A stretch of DNA of 20,978 nt, taken from positions 1 to 20,978 of the forward strand of contig MNCI01022364.1 of the NCBI GenBank assembly GCA_015680685.1, given 5' to 3'. The stretch is from Gnetum montanum (taxonomy: Eukaryota > Streptophyta > Gnetopsida > Gnetales > Gnetaceae). Both the position numbers and the translations under genes were made by a program. The notes under the pieces were generated by a model that was given only the letters and a program-made list of their open reading frames with translations, had not been told where the DNA came from and ran no database searches. Every line of letters begins with the position of its first letter. The stretch's first letter is position 1. Positions 10,001 through 19,700 of this stretch are shown piece after piece.

Positions 10001-10447
10001 GTGGCACCATGCCCATGAAGAAAATAATGGCATTAGGAGTAGGCTCGATGACCTTGGGGGTTTCTTGTTGGAACAACCCTCCCAGGATGTCTTTGGGCTC
10101 AAATTCTACCCAAACTTATCCTTCTCTTCCCATTGTTCCTCTAAGCTATGTTTTTCATCCTCCTCCTCCATCTCAATCAATTGAGCTAGGATGCTAGCAT
10201 AGATATCATTGAGGGGTATTTGGTCATATTGGAAAGGAATATACTCCTTCCCATTCCAATGTATGAGCTAAAACTCCCTTTTGGCTTCTTCTTTCACATG
10301 TGGAATTAACATGCTATCTTGCATTTTGGCACATGTGTAGTTATAATAATATTTATTTATGATTACAAGGTTAGGAATTTTCTCCCTAACCCTCAAATAT
10401 GACCTACACTGAATGATAGCAGGTTCTTTAAGATCATAGATCCTCAT
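7021..10447 (-). pseudogene. gag-pro: Ogre/Tat-like gag-protease polyprotein, degenerate
   Basis: Gag starts at ATG 10447 (MRIYDLKEPAIIQC) and has an acidic, Glu-rich stretch near 10150. The core at 9547-9302 includes SIPQFSKY, NAHLMTFCSEC and MRIFPMSL, followed by FKYNL near 9270 and the 9137-8844 block. This order matches the gag of Tat/Ogre elements (KY.G...HL...; FFP.SL; KYN). Zinc-knuckle cysteines are not evident near 8600, where TLKDEL remains. Protease lies at about 7640-7190: VDDGATTNII at 7526-7497 holds the catalytic Asp-x-Gly, and NFIIGRLWLA at 7313-7284 is the flap-end motif (usually LLGRAWL). A later motif, LPIHQEMHLPYEGG, fits Ogre/Tat elements, which have LHQKMKIPW.GG there. 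Stops are scattered and several frames are used. No RT, RNase H or integrase follows. Confidence 0.75.
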
Positions 10448-10626
10448 GGTTTATTGGCTTGATCCTTCATCAATAAAGTTAAAAGGTAATTTGGTTGATT
10501 GCTAAAAAAGCATGTTATAATGTTAGAAAAAGCTTGAAACAAGTTGTAAATGGTAAAAATAGAAGTAAATTCTAGCAAATGGAATTCAGAAATGATTATA
10601 GGGAGCAAAAACAACTAAAAATGAAG

Positions 10627-10648
10627 CACTTACTATAATTAGTAAGTG
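10627..10648. repeat. Hairpin CACTTACTA / TAGTAAGTG
   Basis: Perfect 9-bp arms lie at 10627-10635 and 10640-10648 with a TAAT loop. The same TTACTAT...ATAGTAA sequence recurs at 12050-12065 and 12092-12107. Confidence 0.65.
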
Positions 10649-11393
10649 GGAAATAAAGGGGTATATCCCTTTGCTAGAAACAGAAAACTAAGAACATTAA
10701 CACTAAATCTCACTCATGTTGGCCTTCTAGCTACCTCTATGTTGGGTATGGCAAGGTGGAAAGAAGGTAAGATGGGAAAATATCATACCTTCCTATTCCA
10801 ACATTGGTTAGGAGGGCTAGAAATAAAAGTGGAAAGTTGGTGTTTTTCACTAGAAACTAGTTTTGGCAAGGCTACCAATTTTCATAGCTAGGAAGGATGG
10901 GGGTTTAGCTAACTTCCGAAAATTTGATGGCTTCCAAAAGGGTTGCACCACCAACATTGAAAAACTAAAGGAAGAATTGGTAGCCAAAATGGAGGGGGGA
11001 AATGATATTAATGCTAGCCTTGGGTTTTGAAATTCACAACAAGTGTTATGAAAAATTCAACACCCAACCACCTGCAACTTCCACACTAAAGTTTCTATCA
11101 CAGGAGGGGAAGGGGTAATGTTAATTTCCAAGGTTTTTACTACAAAACTCAAATAATGAAATTTCAAATGGAAATTTTAGGAATGAGGGTGACATATTTT
11201 TTACAAAGAAATTAGGCAAAGGTCCTCCTAATGCTCAAAAACTATTGCAACCAGAAAAATCAATCACAAGAAAATTAAAAGATCCAACACATTAGCCTCA
11301 ACCTCAAATTCCTAGGGCCTCTAAAAATGGTATTCAAGGTATGCTAGATAGTCTGGCATATCACCTAGGTACTTACTATATGCAAAATGGTAA

Positions 11394-11406
11394 GGGGGAG
11401 GGGGGG
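11394..11406 (+). other. G-rich tract (GGGGGAGGGGGGG)
   Basis: This uninterrupted purine run is followed by TTTGATAAAA. It sits at the probable end of the minus-strand LTR. It could equally be the polypurine tract of a plus-strand element, but no plus-strand element body is seen to its left. Confidence 0.4.
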
Positions 11407-11948
11407 TTTGATAAAATAAAATGCAAAAATTATAAATTTGAAAATTGAAAGAAAACGTAGATTATACATAAAAATGAAACTTTAAAACTTTATTTAAAAC
11501 AATAATGAGTTCTAGAGATGTGTACAAGAGTTTCCTATGAGAGAGAAAAGGGGGTTCATTGGGGTAGGAGTTTAGAGCTCATTGAAGCCAATGTGATCTA
11601 CTCCACAATTTGAGTGTTTAGCCATTCTTGATGCTTTCGAACCTCCTTTTCTGCAAACTATAGATCTATAACTTTGGTTACTACTTAGGGGATGAGAGAA
11701 GTTGGGCATTTAGCTATAAAAATGCTCCACGTTGGGAGTTGCAGATCCCAAAAATGCAGTGTTAAAACCAACAATTGACAAGTCTCAGGGAGGATAACAA
11801 AGTGGAATGACAAGGCTACAGGGGTTCCACACTGGGAGACTCCAAGAAGTTACATTTTGCAAGGGTTGTAAGAGCTCTTCGAAGTCAAAAGTGCTATGTG
11901 CTTAAAATGCAAAAGATGTGGAACCTAAAAAGGATGTTAGGGTTTTGA

Positions 11949-11955
11949 TTTTATA
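11949..11955 (-). promoter_or_regulatory. TATA box of the probable Ogre-like LTR
   Basis: CCTATAAAATC on the minus strand, downstream of the tandem array and upstream of an AATAAA. Support is positional only. Confidence 0.4.
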
Positions 11956-12049
11956 GGTTTTGGACCATGATTTTTGTTGTAAATTAGTTGATAAATTGGT
12001 TGCAAATGTCTACCATGTATAGGTGAGATGGATGCCCAAATTTGGAGGT

Positions 12050-12107
12050 TTACTATGTATAGTAAGTGTTGAACCCTCATGGTCATTCTATTTACTATAA
12101 ATAGTAA
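12050..12107. repeat. Two TTACTAT-NN-ATAGTAA palindromes
   Basis: They lie at 12050-12065 (GT spacer) and 12092-12107 (AA spacer), 42 bases apart. They fall upstream of the minus-strand TATA box and share their core with the hairpin at 10627-10648. Confidence 0.65.
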
Positions 12108-12229
12108 CAGGGATACACCTTCTATGCTAGAGGTATGTCTTCTATGTTGAGCATTCTACCATCCTTGTCAGAGTGGTTGGTCAACCTTGAAGTCATTAGA
12201 ATGTTAAAATATTGTTCATGTTTCTTTCA

Positions 12230-12411
12230 CACTAGGGGGATTCAATTTCTACACTATGGGTGGAGCCTCCATGTTGGGGGAAAACTTGCACATCAAGGGG
12301 GAAGCTTTTCATGCTAGGGGGTGAAGTTTCTACACTGAGGGAAGAAGCCTCAATGTTGGGAAAAAACTTCCATGCTAATGAGGGATGCCTCAACTCCTCC
12401 ACACTAAGGTA
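12230..12411. repeat. Degenerate tandem array, about 21-bp unit
   Basis: At least eight units of 19-22 bases can be lined up, for example CACTAGGGGGATTCAATTTC, CATCAAGGGGGAAGCTTTTC, TGCTAGGGGGTGAAGTTTCT and CACTGAGGGAAGAAGCCTCA. The rough consensus is YRYTRRGGGGGAARCYTCYA. Related single units occur outside the array near 11727 (CTCCACGTTGGGAG), 11826 (TTCCACACTGGGAG) and 12118-12160 (TTCTATGCTAGAGG, TTCTATGTTGAG). Ogre/Tat elements often carry minisatellites in non-coding parts. Confidence 0.7.
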
Positions 12412-12726
12412 GGTGATATTTACCCCCTTGTAGGTATTTCTAGCGTAGAAAATTGTAAAATCCCCATAAAACCCATTAAATTTCCATTTTTGGCATCCCA
12501 AAAGGAATTTTTGACTCCCCCAAATCCAAATATAAATACTAGGTAACTTTCTTCACTTAGGGAATAAGGGTCTAACCACTTATGAGGCATTTTCAAACTC
12601 AAAAGTATGAAATATGTAAGATTATGTCTTATGGGTTACAATCCACACATTTACAATGAAGTTTTAGCTCTTGTTTTATGGGATGGGGTTACAAAGGTTA
12701 TAACATGTAAATTTGGTGGTGTTTCA
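12412..12726. other. Junction between RT fragment and LTR-like DNA
   Basis: RT similarity ends at about 12727. Open frames here (12420-12602, minus) match nothing I recognise. The likely LTR boundary of the Ogre-like element falls inside this stretch. Confidence 0.35.
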
Positions 12727-13905
12727 AAGGTATTTAATCTCCTCTTTGATAAGCTACTTTAGTTTGGGGATCAACTACCACTATGGTTCCCACTTTGGCT
12801 TCATGGAGGCATCTATATAGATGTGGTGCTAGCATATTTGTGGATCAATTTTTGTCAATTCATGATATGACCAGGTGGAGGTTGTTGACCATTTTTTGAC
12901 CACCTCAATAGCTTCTCTTTTGTTCAAGATCAAGATTGGAATTAATTATAGCTAACTTGCCATTTGTTTGGAAAGCATATTCCATTCCAGCTGATAACGT
13001 TTTCAACTCTAAGAGCTCCTACCTAAAGCTCTCAGGAATTTTCAACTCTCCCCAGTTGATGTCATCAAGTTCATCATTAGAGAGTTGGTGATTAACTTGC
13101 TCTAGTTCATCCGTGCCTTAAACATATGCACTTGTTAGGCTCTTAGTTGGTTCCATGCATATTGTTGAACTACTTTTAGAATTAGTTGTTAGCCAGTGGA
13201 TGCCCTCTTACTTTATGGCTACTACATACAGGCACCTTTGAATTTCTATCACATCTACACATTGTCTACATGTTATGATAGATGTACTTTTTATGGATCA
13301 AAATCTACACATAGTTGCACCATGTCTCACTATAGGCAATGCATGGAACTCGTTTCCTCTCTACCTTTCCAAAATCATTTTCCTTGATAATTTCCAAGAA
13401 AAGGTCTTTGATGCCTAGTCACGCATCAATGATACTTAGCCAAGCCCTTCCCATGATGATTGGAAATTTCCCCTTATAGTTTTCAACTTAGACCATGAGG
13501 AAATCCACAAGATAAGACCACCCATAGATGGTGGTCATAATGTCCTCCACCAATCCCAAAGGAATGGTAATGGACTGATTTGCCAACTTAAGACAAATGT
13601 TACTCTTCTTGAGAGGAGGTAGGTTCCAAGATTTGTATAGCTCATTAGAAACCAAATTCACACCATAAATTATGTCCAAAAGAGCCCTTTGTGGCTCATT
13701 CCTAATGATTTGTACATAGATTAGGGAATTTCCAAGATTAGTTCTTTTCCTAGAGATGAGAATGAGGTACCCCTATGCTTAACCATATGAATCACAAAGT
13801 GTTCATGTGAAATTTAGTTGAATTCTATGGACTCTATGTTCTTCAATGCACTAGTTCTCTAGGAAGTAAACTAGATGTTGAGGACATTCTTTGTCTTCCC
13901 AACTA
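12727..13905 (-). pseudogene. pol: Athila-like protease and start of RT, truncated
   Basis: The protease at about 13745-13390 reads LIYVQIIRNEPQRALLD, then IYGVNLVSNELYKSW, CLKLANQSITIPLGLVED and FPIIMGRAWLSIIDA. This is the Athila pattern (L.LADRSI..P.GVIEDV; PIILGRPFLA). The catalytic Asp is kept but the following Gly of D-x-G is lost, so it is inactive. A linker with GMEYAFQTNGKLAIINSNL lies near 13010-12911. At 12860-12727 KIDPQIC and IKEEIKYL mark the short segment that precedes and opens the reverse transcriptase in such elements; the sequence then stops matching. The RT body is missing. The right end abuts the copy B LTR, which suggests that copy B inserted into or beside this older element. 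Confidence 0.7.
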
Positions 13906-13911
13906 CACTTA

Positions 13912-14592
13912 TGAAGCTTAAGACACATGATTTTTATCATTTTACATTGTATGGTTCTAATGCTTGGAAGAAATAGGATAAAGAATAAAGTAATTTAATA
14001 CCTTCTTTAATCTAATGAACTAACTATTGTTCAACTAGTCCTAACATAAGTATCTAGTCCTGCTTACTAGACAAATCCTAAACACATATAACGTTGTTCG
14101 GTTACCAAGTGTTAATTACTGTTGGAATTACCAAACATCATACACATGCTTGAAGTGGTTGTACTTATGTGTTTACTTAATCATTATTTAGCTTATCTCA
14201 CTTAATTACTTAATTATCTTAATTACTAAAGAACATTGAATAAATAATTAAAACCATTAAATGCATGAATAAAACATTTAACCTGTCCAGAATGATGCAA
14301 GGTTTATCAAGAATTTTGTATTTATTTCCACACACAATATCATGCTTAGGTATAACAATGCTTGAATAAAGATCTATACACTCAATGACTCCTGCTGTAG
14401 GCACTCAAGAAAATATTCTAACTCTAGAATGTAAAAACTACAAGGGATTCCCCACAAGTGTAACTAGATGATCCCTAAACATGGTAGTTTGGTACGTATT
14501 TATAAGGAAGCATAAAATCTACATTGACAAGGTTGAGTTGACATAGCCTAGTCAAAGGGGCTTAGTTGACATGGCCAATCCATGACTCATCA
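13912..14592 (-). mobile_element. 3' LTR of copy B
   Basis: It opens TGATGAGTCA at 14592 and contains TATAAATA at 14504-14497 and AATAAA at 14326-14321. It shares AGATCTTTATTCAAGCA, AAACCTTGCA, TGTGTTTAGGAT and AATGATAAAAATCAT with the copy A LTR. The end near 13912 (CTTCA) is where similarity to copy A is lost. Several GTCAA/TTGAC cores lie between 14585 and 14520. The length is about 680 bases against about 666 in copy A. Confidence 0.65.
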
Positions 14593-14602
14593 TACCCCCA
14601 CA
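14593..14602 (-). other. Polypurine tract of copy B
   Basis: TTGTGGGGGTA on the minus strand abuts the TGATGAGTCA that opens the LTR, in the same place as the G-rich tract of copy A. Confidence 0.6.
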
Positions 14603-14815
14603 ACTAAATGAAAACTCATCCTTGAGTTCTTTGCAAAATTGGGAAGGTATGGGAGTATTGACTAGCACATAACATTACAACACTACATGACAAAACTAAG
14701 TGCTTGGGTATACAGATCAACAAAATTACAAATTGTGGTGTTCACAGCACAAAATTGAATACCAAACAAAATTTGGATAACACATCCTCTAATGGCATAA
14801 AGACAATTGAAAAGA

Positions 14816-17662
14816 TCACATGGTCCTAGACAGTGGAGGCTCCTAAGGCTCCGATGGACCTTCTCCAGCTTTAGGCACATGTAGTGGTTGAGGCTATTAT
14901 GGTTGTCTAGCTACTGCTACAACTTCTAGTAGAAGATAAAAAGCATCCAAAAATGCTTTCATTTTCTCCTCCTTTCTCCTAATATCATGCGATGGTCCAT
15001 GCAACTTCACCAATGTGGGCTAGAATGGGCACCTCCCAAGGATAGGAAATTATTGGGAACAGCTCCTTAGCATTGATGAACTAGGAAGTGAATTGTTTAT
15101 GCTCCATGTTGAATGAATTAATTCCATTTTGCAACTTTTGGTGATCATTCATTCTCTTGGTCAAGTTCTTAATAATTGATCATTGATTAGTGAATCATGC
15201 CTTAAGAACTTTAAGTTTAGCTTTTACCACCTCAAGCTTTTGTTTGGTGTCCTTGTGATGCTTGAACTTAGCCTCGTATAGCAAGTATGAGCTAGCCACC
15301 TATTTTTTTAAGTTTTGACCATGGCCATCTAGCAATCAGCATTTCCAAATTTGCATAGCAAATATTGGTTAATTTCATATATTCTATTATTTCTTCAATT
15401 TGCAACTCTTTCATGCAGATCTCCACTTTGTTATAGGCATCTATCCCATTAATGATAGGCTACCATAATTCTCTTTCTTACTAGAGTTGTTGGAGGGCCT
15501 CATTTACTTTTTCCTTAGCCACTTGGATATGTTTCTTATTCACCTCCTTCTACAGGCCAACCTAGTTTTTGTAGTGATTCTTGACTCTCTCATATTTAAG
15601 AGCCTCATTTTTTAGGTAGAAATTTTGATGGTAGATTTCTAACATAAGGCATAAACTTCCTTCATAGATAGATTATGATTTTCTACTACCAATTTCCACA
15701 ATTCTATGTTTTCTCTTGCTAGTTGCTCCTGTTGTTGATGGATGATTTCTTGAATCTATTGTTTTTATGCATCAACGTTTTGTAGTTGATGGTTTTCTAC
15801 AGTTAGTGTTTCATTTTCCTAGTGCATCTAAACCAAATCATTTTAAACTAAATAGGTCTTTGCTTTGGCCACAGACTGCTTAAAGATAGACACCATCATT
15901 CCCTCCTTAACTTGTTTTAATTGTTCTTGAAGCTGCTAAAAAGCTTCATCTCTGGTTATTGCAAGGTTAAGAAGTGCAGGGTCAATAAGGTACACATGCA
16001 ATTCAGCAACCTTCATGGTGAAGCATTGGTTTTGTGCTTGAGCCATTTCAAGTTACCCTACCAGGATGATACATTTTCCCTTTGTTTCAAGTAACTCCAA
16101 CTAGGTTGTAGTAATGTCATCTAGAAAATCAAAGATGTCTAAAATTGATTGCCCAGTTCCCACAAGTCAATCCAATAACTCTTCATGTTAGGCTACACTC
16201 AATCTTCCATTGAAAGTTCCTACAAATTTCTGCACATATCAAAGTGAAGAATCATCTAGTAAAAATGTTGTAGGTACATTTAATGCCTCAATTATTTGAT
16301 CAACAATCACTTCTACAACTGTCTCCTACCCGTAGAGTTGCATCACTAGTATAGTTTCTTCCTCACCCTGCTCCAAGTGCACTAAAAAGGAGGCAACATT
16401 CCTAGAGATTTCTAGAAGTAGATGGTGTTAAGAAAGAGACACCATCACCTCTCAGGCATTAGGATTCAATCTCATGGGAAGATACTTTTATTTGAATGAA
16501 AATAGTGATCCACTTCCCTCTATTTGACTAATTATCTGAACCACTTCATTAAGGTGACTCATTGTAAGTCGATAGATAGATGGATCTCCACAACTCGTTA
16601 TTACTTGTTACTCTTGTTGTTGCAAGAGCTACTCTTGGATATTTTGTGAGTTTTAAATATTTTTTCCTAAGTAGGTGGTGGAGGTGACAATTTTTGTTCC
16701 TCTTCTTTAGACACAGAAGATGTCTTTTCCTTCATCATTTTGAACCAATATCCAACAGGAGTATGTTTGATTGTGTCATTTGCGTAGCAGGTTATCCTTG
16801 CCCTTTTGCAAAGTTTTTTGATAAGGTATGGGAAGGGTAGGGTTTTCCTTCCACATTCATTATCTTTGAAATGCTTTTCTATCTCTAGATAGAGTAATTG
16901 TGGAAGGTTTGTTGGAAATCTTTTGATTAGAGTGATGCATACTTGGGCAAAGAAGGCAATCACCTTACTAGGCTTCACTATCAAATTAAGGTGATAAGTT
17001 ACTATCTTGAAGTATATGCACTCCATCAGTGTAAGCATGTCAAATTCCTTGTAGTTAACCCCATAACACAGCTGAGTCCTCTCCTTTTTCACCTCTCTAT
17101 CAGCTTGTGTAGATATTTCTACTAGTTGTGTCCTATAATTAGGCAACCCAAAAGCTTGTGTAATGTCTTTAGCTAAGTAGGACACCTAAATGTCCCTGAT
17201 CTTCATACTGGAACCTTCCCTTTTATTATTCTAGAAGTGGTATGTCTCTTCCATGTACCACTTCTCACTAGAGGTGATGATTGGCCACATGGAAGACGTT
17301 TACAACTATGTCTTTACCTTTGCTGGAGCATGCTCTAAGAATGGTCCAAATTTCAGTTCCTAGAGCACTTAGTGTTAGACATCACAGGGCCTGATTATGT
17401 TGAGGTAGGCTTGTGTTAATGTGACTTCAAGTCTCAGTATGGGCCTTGTTACCTCCCCTAAATATGATTGTTCTATTGCAACCTCTTTCTTAGGAATCTA
17501 TCAAATAGATTTCACATTAGGCTCATCCTAACGAAGTCTTGTTGCATGAATTTCTTCTACTTGTTCCTAGGCTTGTTCTTGTTGGCCCCTTCTAGCTCTA
17601 GGTTGTTTCTCCCTTTGTTGAGATGGTCCTTCCTCCTATGATCATTTTGATGTTGGTGTCAT
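14816..17662 (-). pseudogene. Broken 3' ORF of the Athila-like element (copy B)
   Basis: The ATG at 17662 follows the acceptor TTGTAG, and TGA at 14818-14816 closes the ORF after EPPLSRTM. The first kilobase stays in one frame with stops but no shift. A 172-residue stretch without stops (17185-16667) shows the domain best: VKPSKVIAFFAQVCIT, RFPTNLPQLLYLEIEKHF, LPFPYLIKKLCKRA and CYANDTIKH, then a Pro-rich PPPPT. A Gln run follows near 16620. A long coiled coil rich in Gln, Glu, Leu and Lys spans roughly 16000-15100 (for example QQLQEQLKQVKEG, QIQEIIHQQQEQLAREN). The tail is Pro-rich. The full length would be near 900 residues. The N-terminal domain resembles plant retroelement env-like or 'putative plant transposon' proteins, by memory only. 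No membrane segment is seen. Confidence 0.7.
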
Positions 17663-17981
17663 CTACAATCACAACATGACCATGGGATAGCAATCATTAT
17701 ATAACATGAAACAATTGGAATACCTTATCTCATTAGAGAGATTACACCTAGCGAAGCTGTGATTATGGCTGATTTGATCAATTTTAATCATTAGTTAATT
17801 TGTATCTTAATATTAATAAGTGATTATAACCATACTAGAGGTTGTTAAAAGGGTTAAACTCTCAAAAATTAATGGTTTAATATCATTGTGTTCATTAATA
17901 CTTGGGAGGAGTTAGAAAAAAAATTCATAAAATTCCCATTAGAAACCTTAATGTTTATGACCCCCATGATGAAGAGCTTAC
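17663..17981 (-). other. 5'UTR intron of the copy B ORF
   Basis: The donor GAG/GTAAGC is at 17981 and the acceptor TTGTAG/ATG at 17663; both are placed exactly as in copy A. The interior has diverged. Confidence 0.65.
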
Positions 17982-18130
17982 CTCTAGTAGCTACAAGATT
18001 CAAGAGTGGAGTGATTTGGACAAATGGTTGGAAAGTTATGGGCTATGGAAGGTTTTGGGCTCTAAAAAATGGAAAAAACCTTTTCTCTTGTTGTGAAGAA
18101 AATGATAAAAAATTTCAAAGTATCCAATGG

Positions 18131-18250
18131 TATTTATATAGTTTTTGTGTTGCATCGATGAGGCCTAGTCAACAAGGCCCCATCGACAAGTTTGACTACA
18201 TCAACTAGACCTAGTCAACACGGTTGTTGATCACCATTGACTTTGGGAAA
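18131..18250 (-). promoter_or_regulatory. Internal promoter of copy B
   Basis: TATATAAATA lies at 18140-18131. Upstream (18240-18160) are at least four TTGAC/GTCAA cores, arranged as GTTGACTAG and AGTCAA pairs about 20 bases apart, which looks like a decayed short tandem repeat. The leader exon then runs to the donor at 17981. Confidence 0.5.
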
Positions 18251-18790
18251 CTTTTAAAATATAAGAAATTTTTGAGTGAAATGGGAGTCAAATAGAAGCC
18301 CAAAAATTCATGAACATGATGAAAACAGTAGAAGAGGGTGTTGGAGTTCAAAAAATTTAGAAAATTGATAAAATGGTTAGAGAATGAAATTTTATGAAAG
18401 TTTAAGGAGCACAAAGCTAGATGCACAATGGGGCACACAAAAGATATGATTGCAACAATGTCTAAGGTAAGCGGCTTAACTATCCAAACAAATAGATGTG
18501 CAAGTGGGTCCTCCCCATAATAGGCACATGCCCTTTTTTCCATTACATGACCTTAACTAAGAAGTCTATGGACCCCACAGTAAATTAATGGTTATGAAAA
18601 GTTAAGTTCCAACCAATAAGAATCTATCCAAGAATTCCAACAAGTCAAACTAAGACAATGAGCATAACATGGAAATCGATAGTGAGGTGAGTTACTGGAA
18701 GTATAGATGGATGATCGAGAAGGTGGGATGGAATCCTAAATTAAGGTCATAAGAGGTCGCTTATGAAGTTTGTGTTTAAAATGACCTTAG
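18241..18790 (-). repeat. Spacer upstream of the internal promoter (copy B)
   Basis: It is homologous to 1-560 in inverted orientation. The open frame at 18543-18211 has no recognisable content, and its counterpart in copy A is not open, so I take it as chance. Confidence 0.6.
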
Positions 18791-19700
18791 AAGATCCATC
18801 CTTAGGCTAGATCAAAACCAACCACTTTCAGTGACTTCACATCACCACTCTAAGACCAATCCACCACCTCAAGACATAGCAATACTCTCACAAAACAACC
18901 ACCATTTCATACAGGACAATAAATAGACATAGGAAGTGAGAGGGGACCTTTAAGTATGGGTAACATGTCTTTCTAGTCCCATAACCAATGCTTGTAGCCC
19001 ATTTATTTGTCTAAGGGGTATGCTTTGAATTCCCATAATGTGTGTTTACTTATTTATTTATTTATTAAAATGAAAAGAACACCATGCAAAGATTTTATTT
19101 AACTTCCTATTATTGGTTGACATAGAATGGTAAGAAGTCTATGAAAACACTTGTGCACCCAAGTGAGTAGAATAGTACAAAGAGTATTGAGTCCCCTTGA
19201 AGTAACACCCTATGAAAACCTTTGAATCCTTCCCAATTTCAAAAACTACCAAGGTCACAAATTTATTAAAATTTTATTTAATGAAATGTATCTCAAACTT
19301 CCAAAACAAGGAAAACCATAGTGTTTGTGAATGGATAGATGATGTGGACTCACTACCTATTTCATGAAAAATAAACCATGTCTTAGTTATTAGACATCAA
19401 AATTCAAAAATAGAAATCAAACATTAGCAATCAAAATATTAAGCACAAAACACCATTAGTAAACAACAACATTGGCATTGTGTCCTACAGTAAAAAAGCA
19501 CTTTTATTACCAAAAATAATGAAATGTCACATAAAAATAAAGTAAAATATATAATAAAGTATAAAATATTCAATAAAAATAAAGCATACTAATAATGTTG
19601 TAAAAAAAAAAAGAAAATCAATAAAATGAAAAACTAAAAAGAGGTAAAAATCAACAAAGTGTAAAATAAAAAGTGAAAAATTGAGGAGTTATATATATGG
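18791..19700. other. AT-rich spacer between integrase and internal promoter
   Basis: No coding sequence is recognised on either strand. A TTAT microsatellite lies at 19049-19066, and 19480-19690 is strongly A-rich on the plus strand. If copy B is one element, this is its pol-to-3'ORF spacer. Confidence 0.5.
19049..19066. repeat. TTAT microsatellite
   Basis: More than four tandem units of TTAT. Confidence 0.85.

Larger units (their letters stand above)
10448..11408 (-). other. Probable untranslated leader between LTR and gag
   Basis: No coding region is convincing on the minus strand here, and the open stretches on the plus strand (such as 10646-10891) have no recognisable content. It lies between the gag start and the probable LTR of the Ogre-like element. 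I could not identify a primer binding site. A perfect hairpin occurs at 10627-10648. Confidence 0.4.
11409..12705 (-). mobile_element. Probable LTR of the Ogre-like element
   Basis: On the minus strand the order is a degenerate tandem array (12411-12230), a TATAAAA box (11955-11949), an AATAAA signal (about 11490) and an end in TTATCA near 11409, just upstream of the leader and gag. That is the U3-R-U5 order expected of a 5' LTR. The outer end is a guess: TGTTATAACC at 12705, close to where the neighbouring RT fragment stops. No second LTR is available in the window for comparison, so the borders are weak. Confidence 0.4.

Noticed and set aside
10646-10891. Plus-strand open frame of 81 codons
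   Set aside because: It is antisense to the leader of the Ogre-like element and has no recognisable motif or homologue in the window.
11394-11440. Polypurine tract and LTR start of a plus-strand element
   Set aside because: The G-run followed by TGATAAAA is suggestive, but no plus-strand element body lies to its left, whereas the minus strand has TATA, AATAAA, leader and gag in order.
12232-12602. Overlapping open frames on the minus strand
   Set aside because: They run through the 21-bp degenerate array and its flank; repeats of this length easily stay open by chance.
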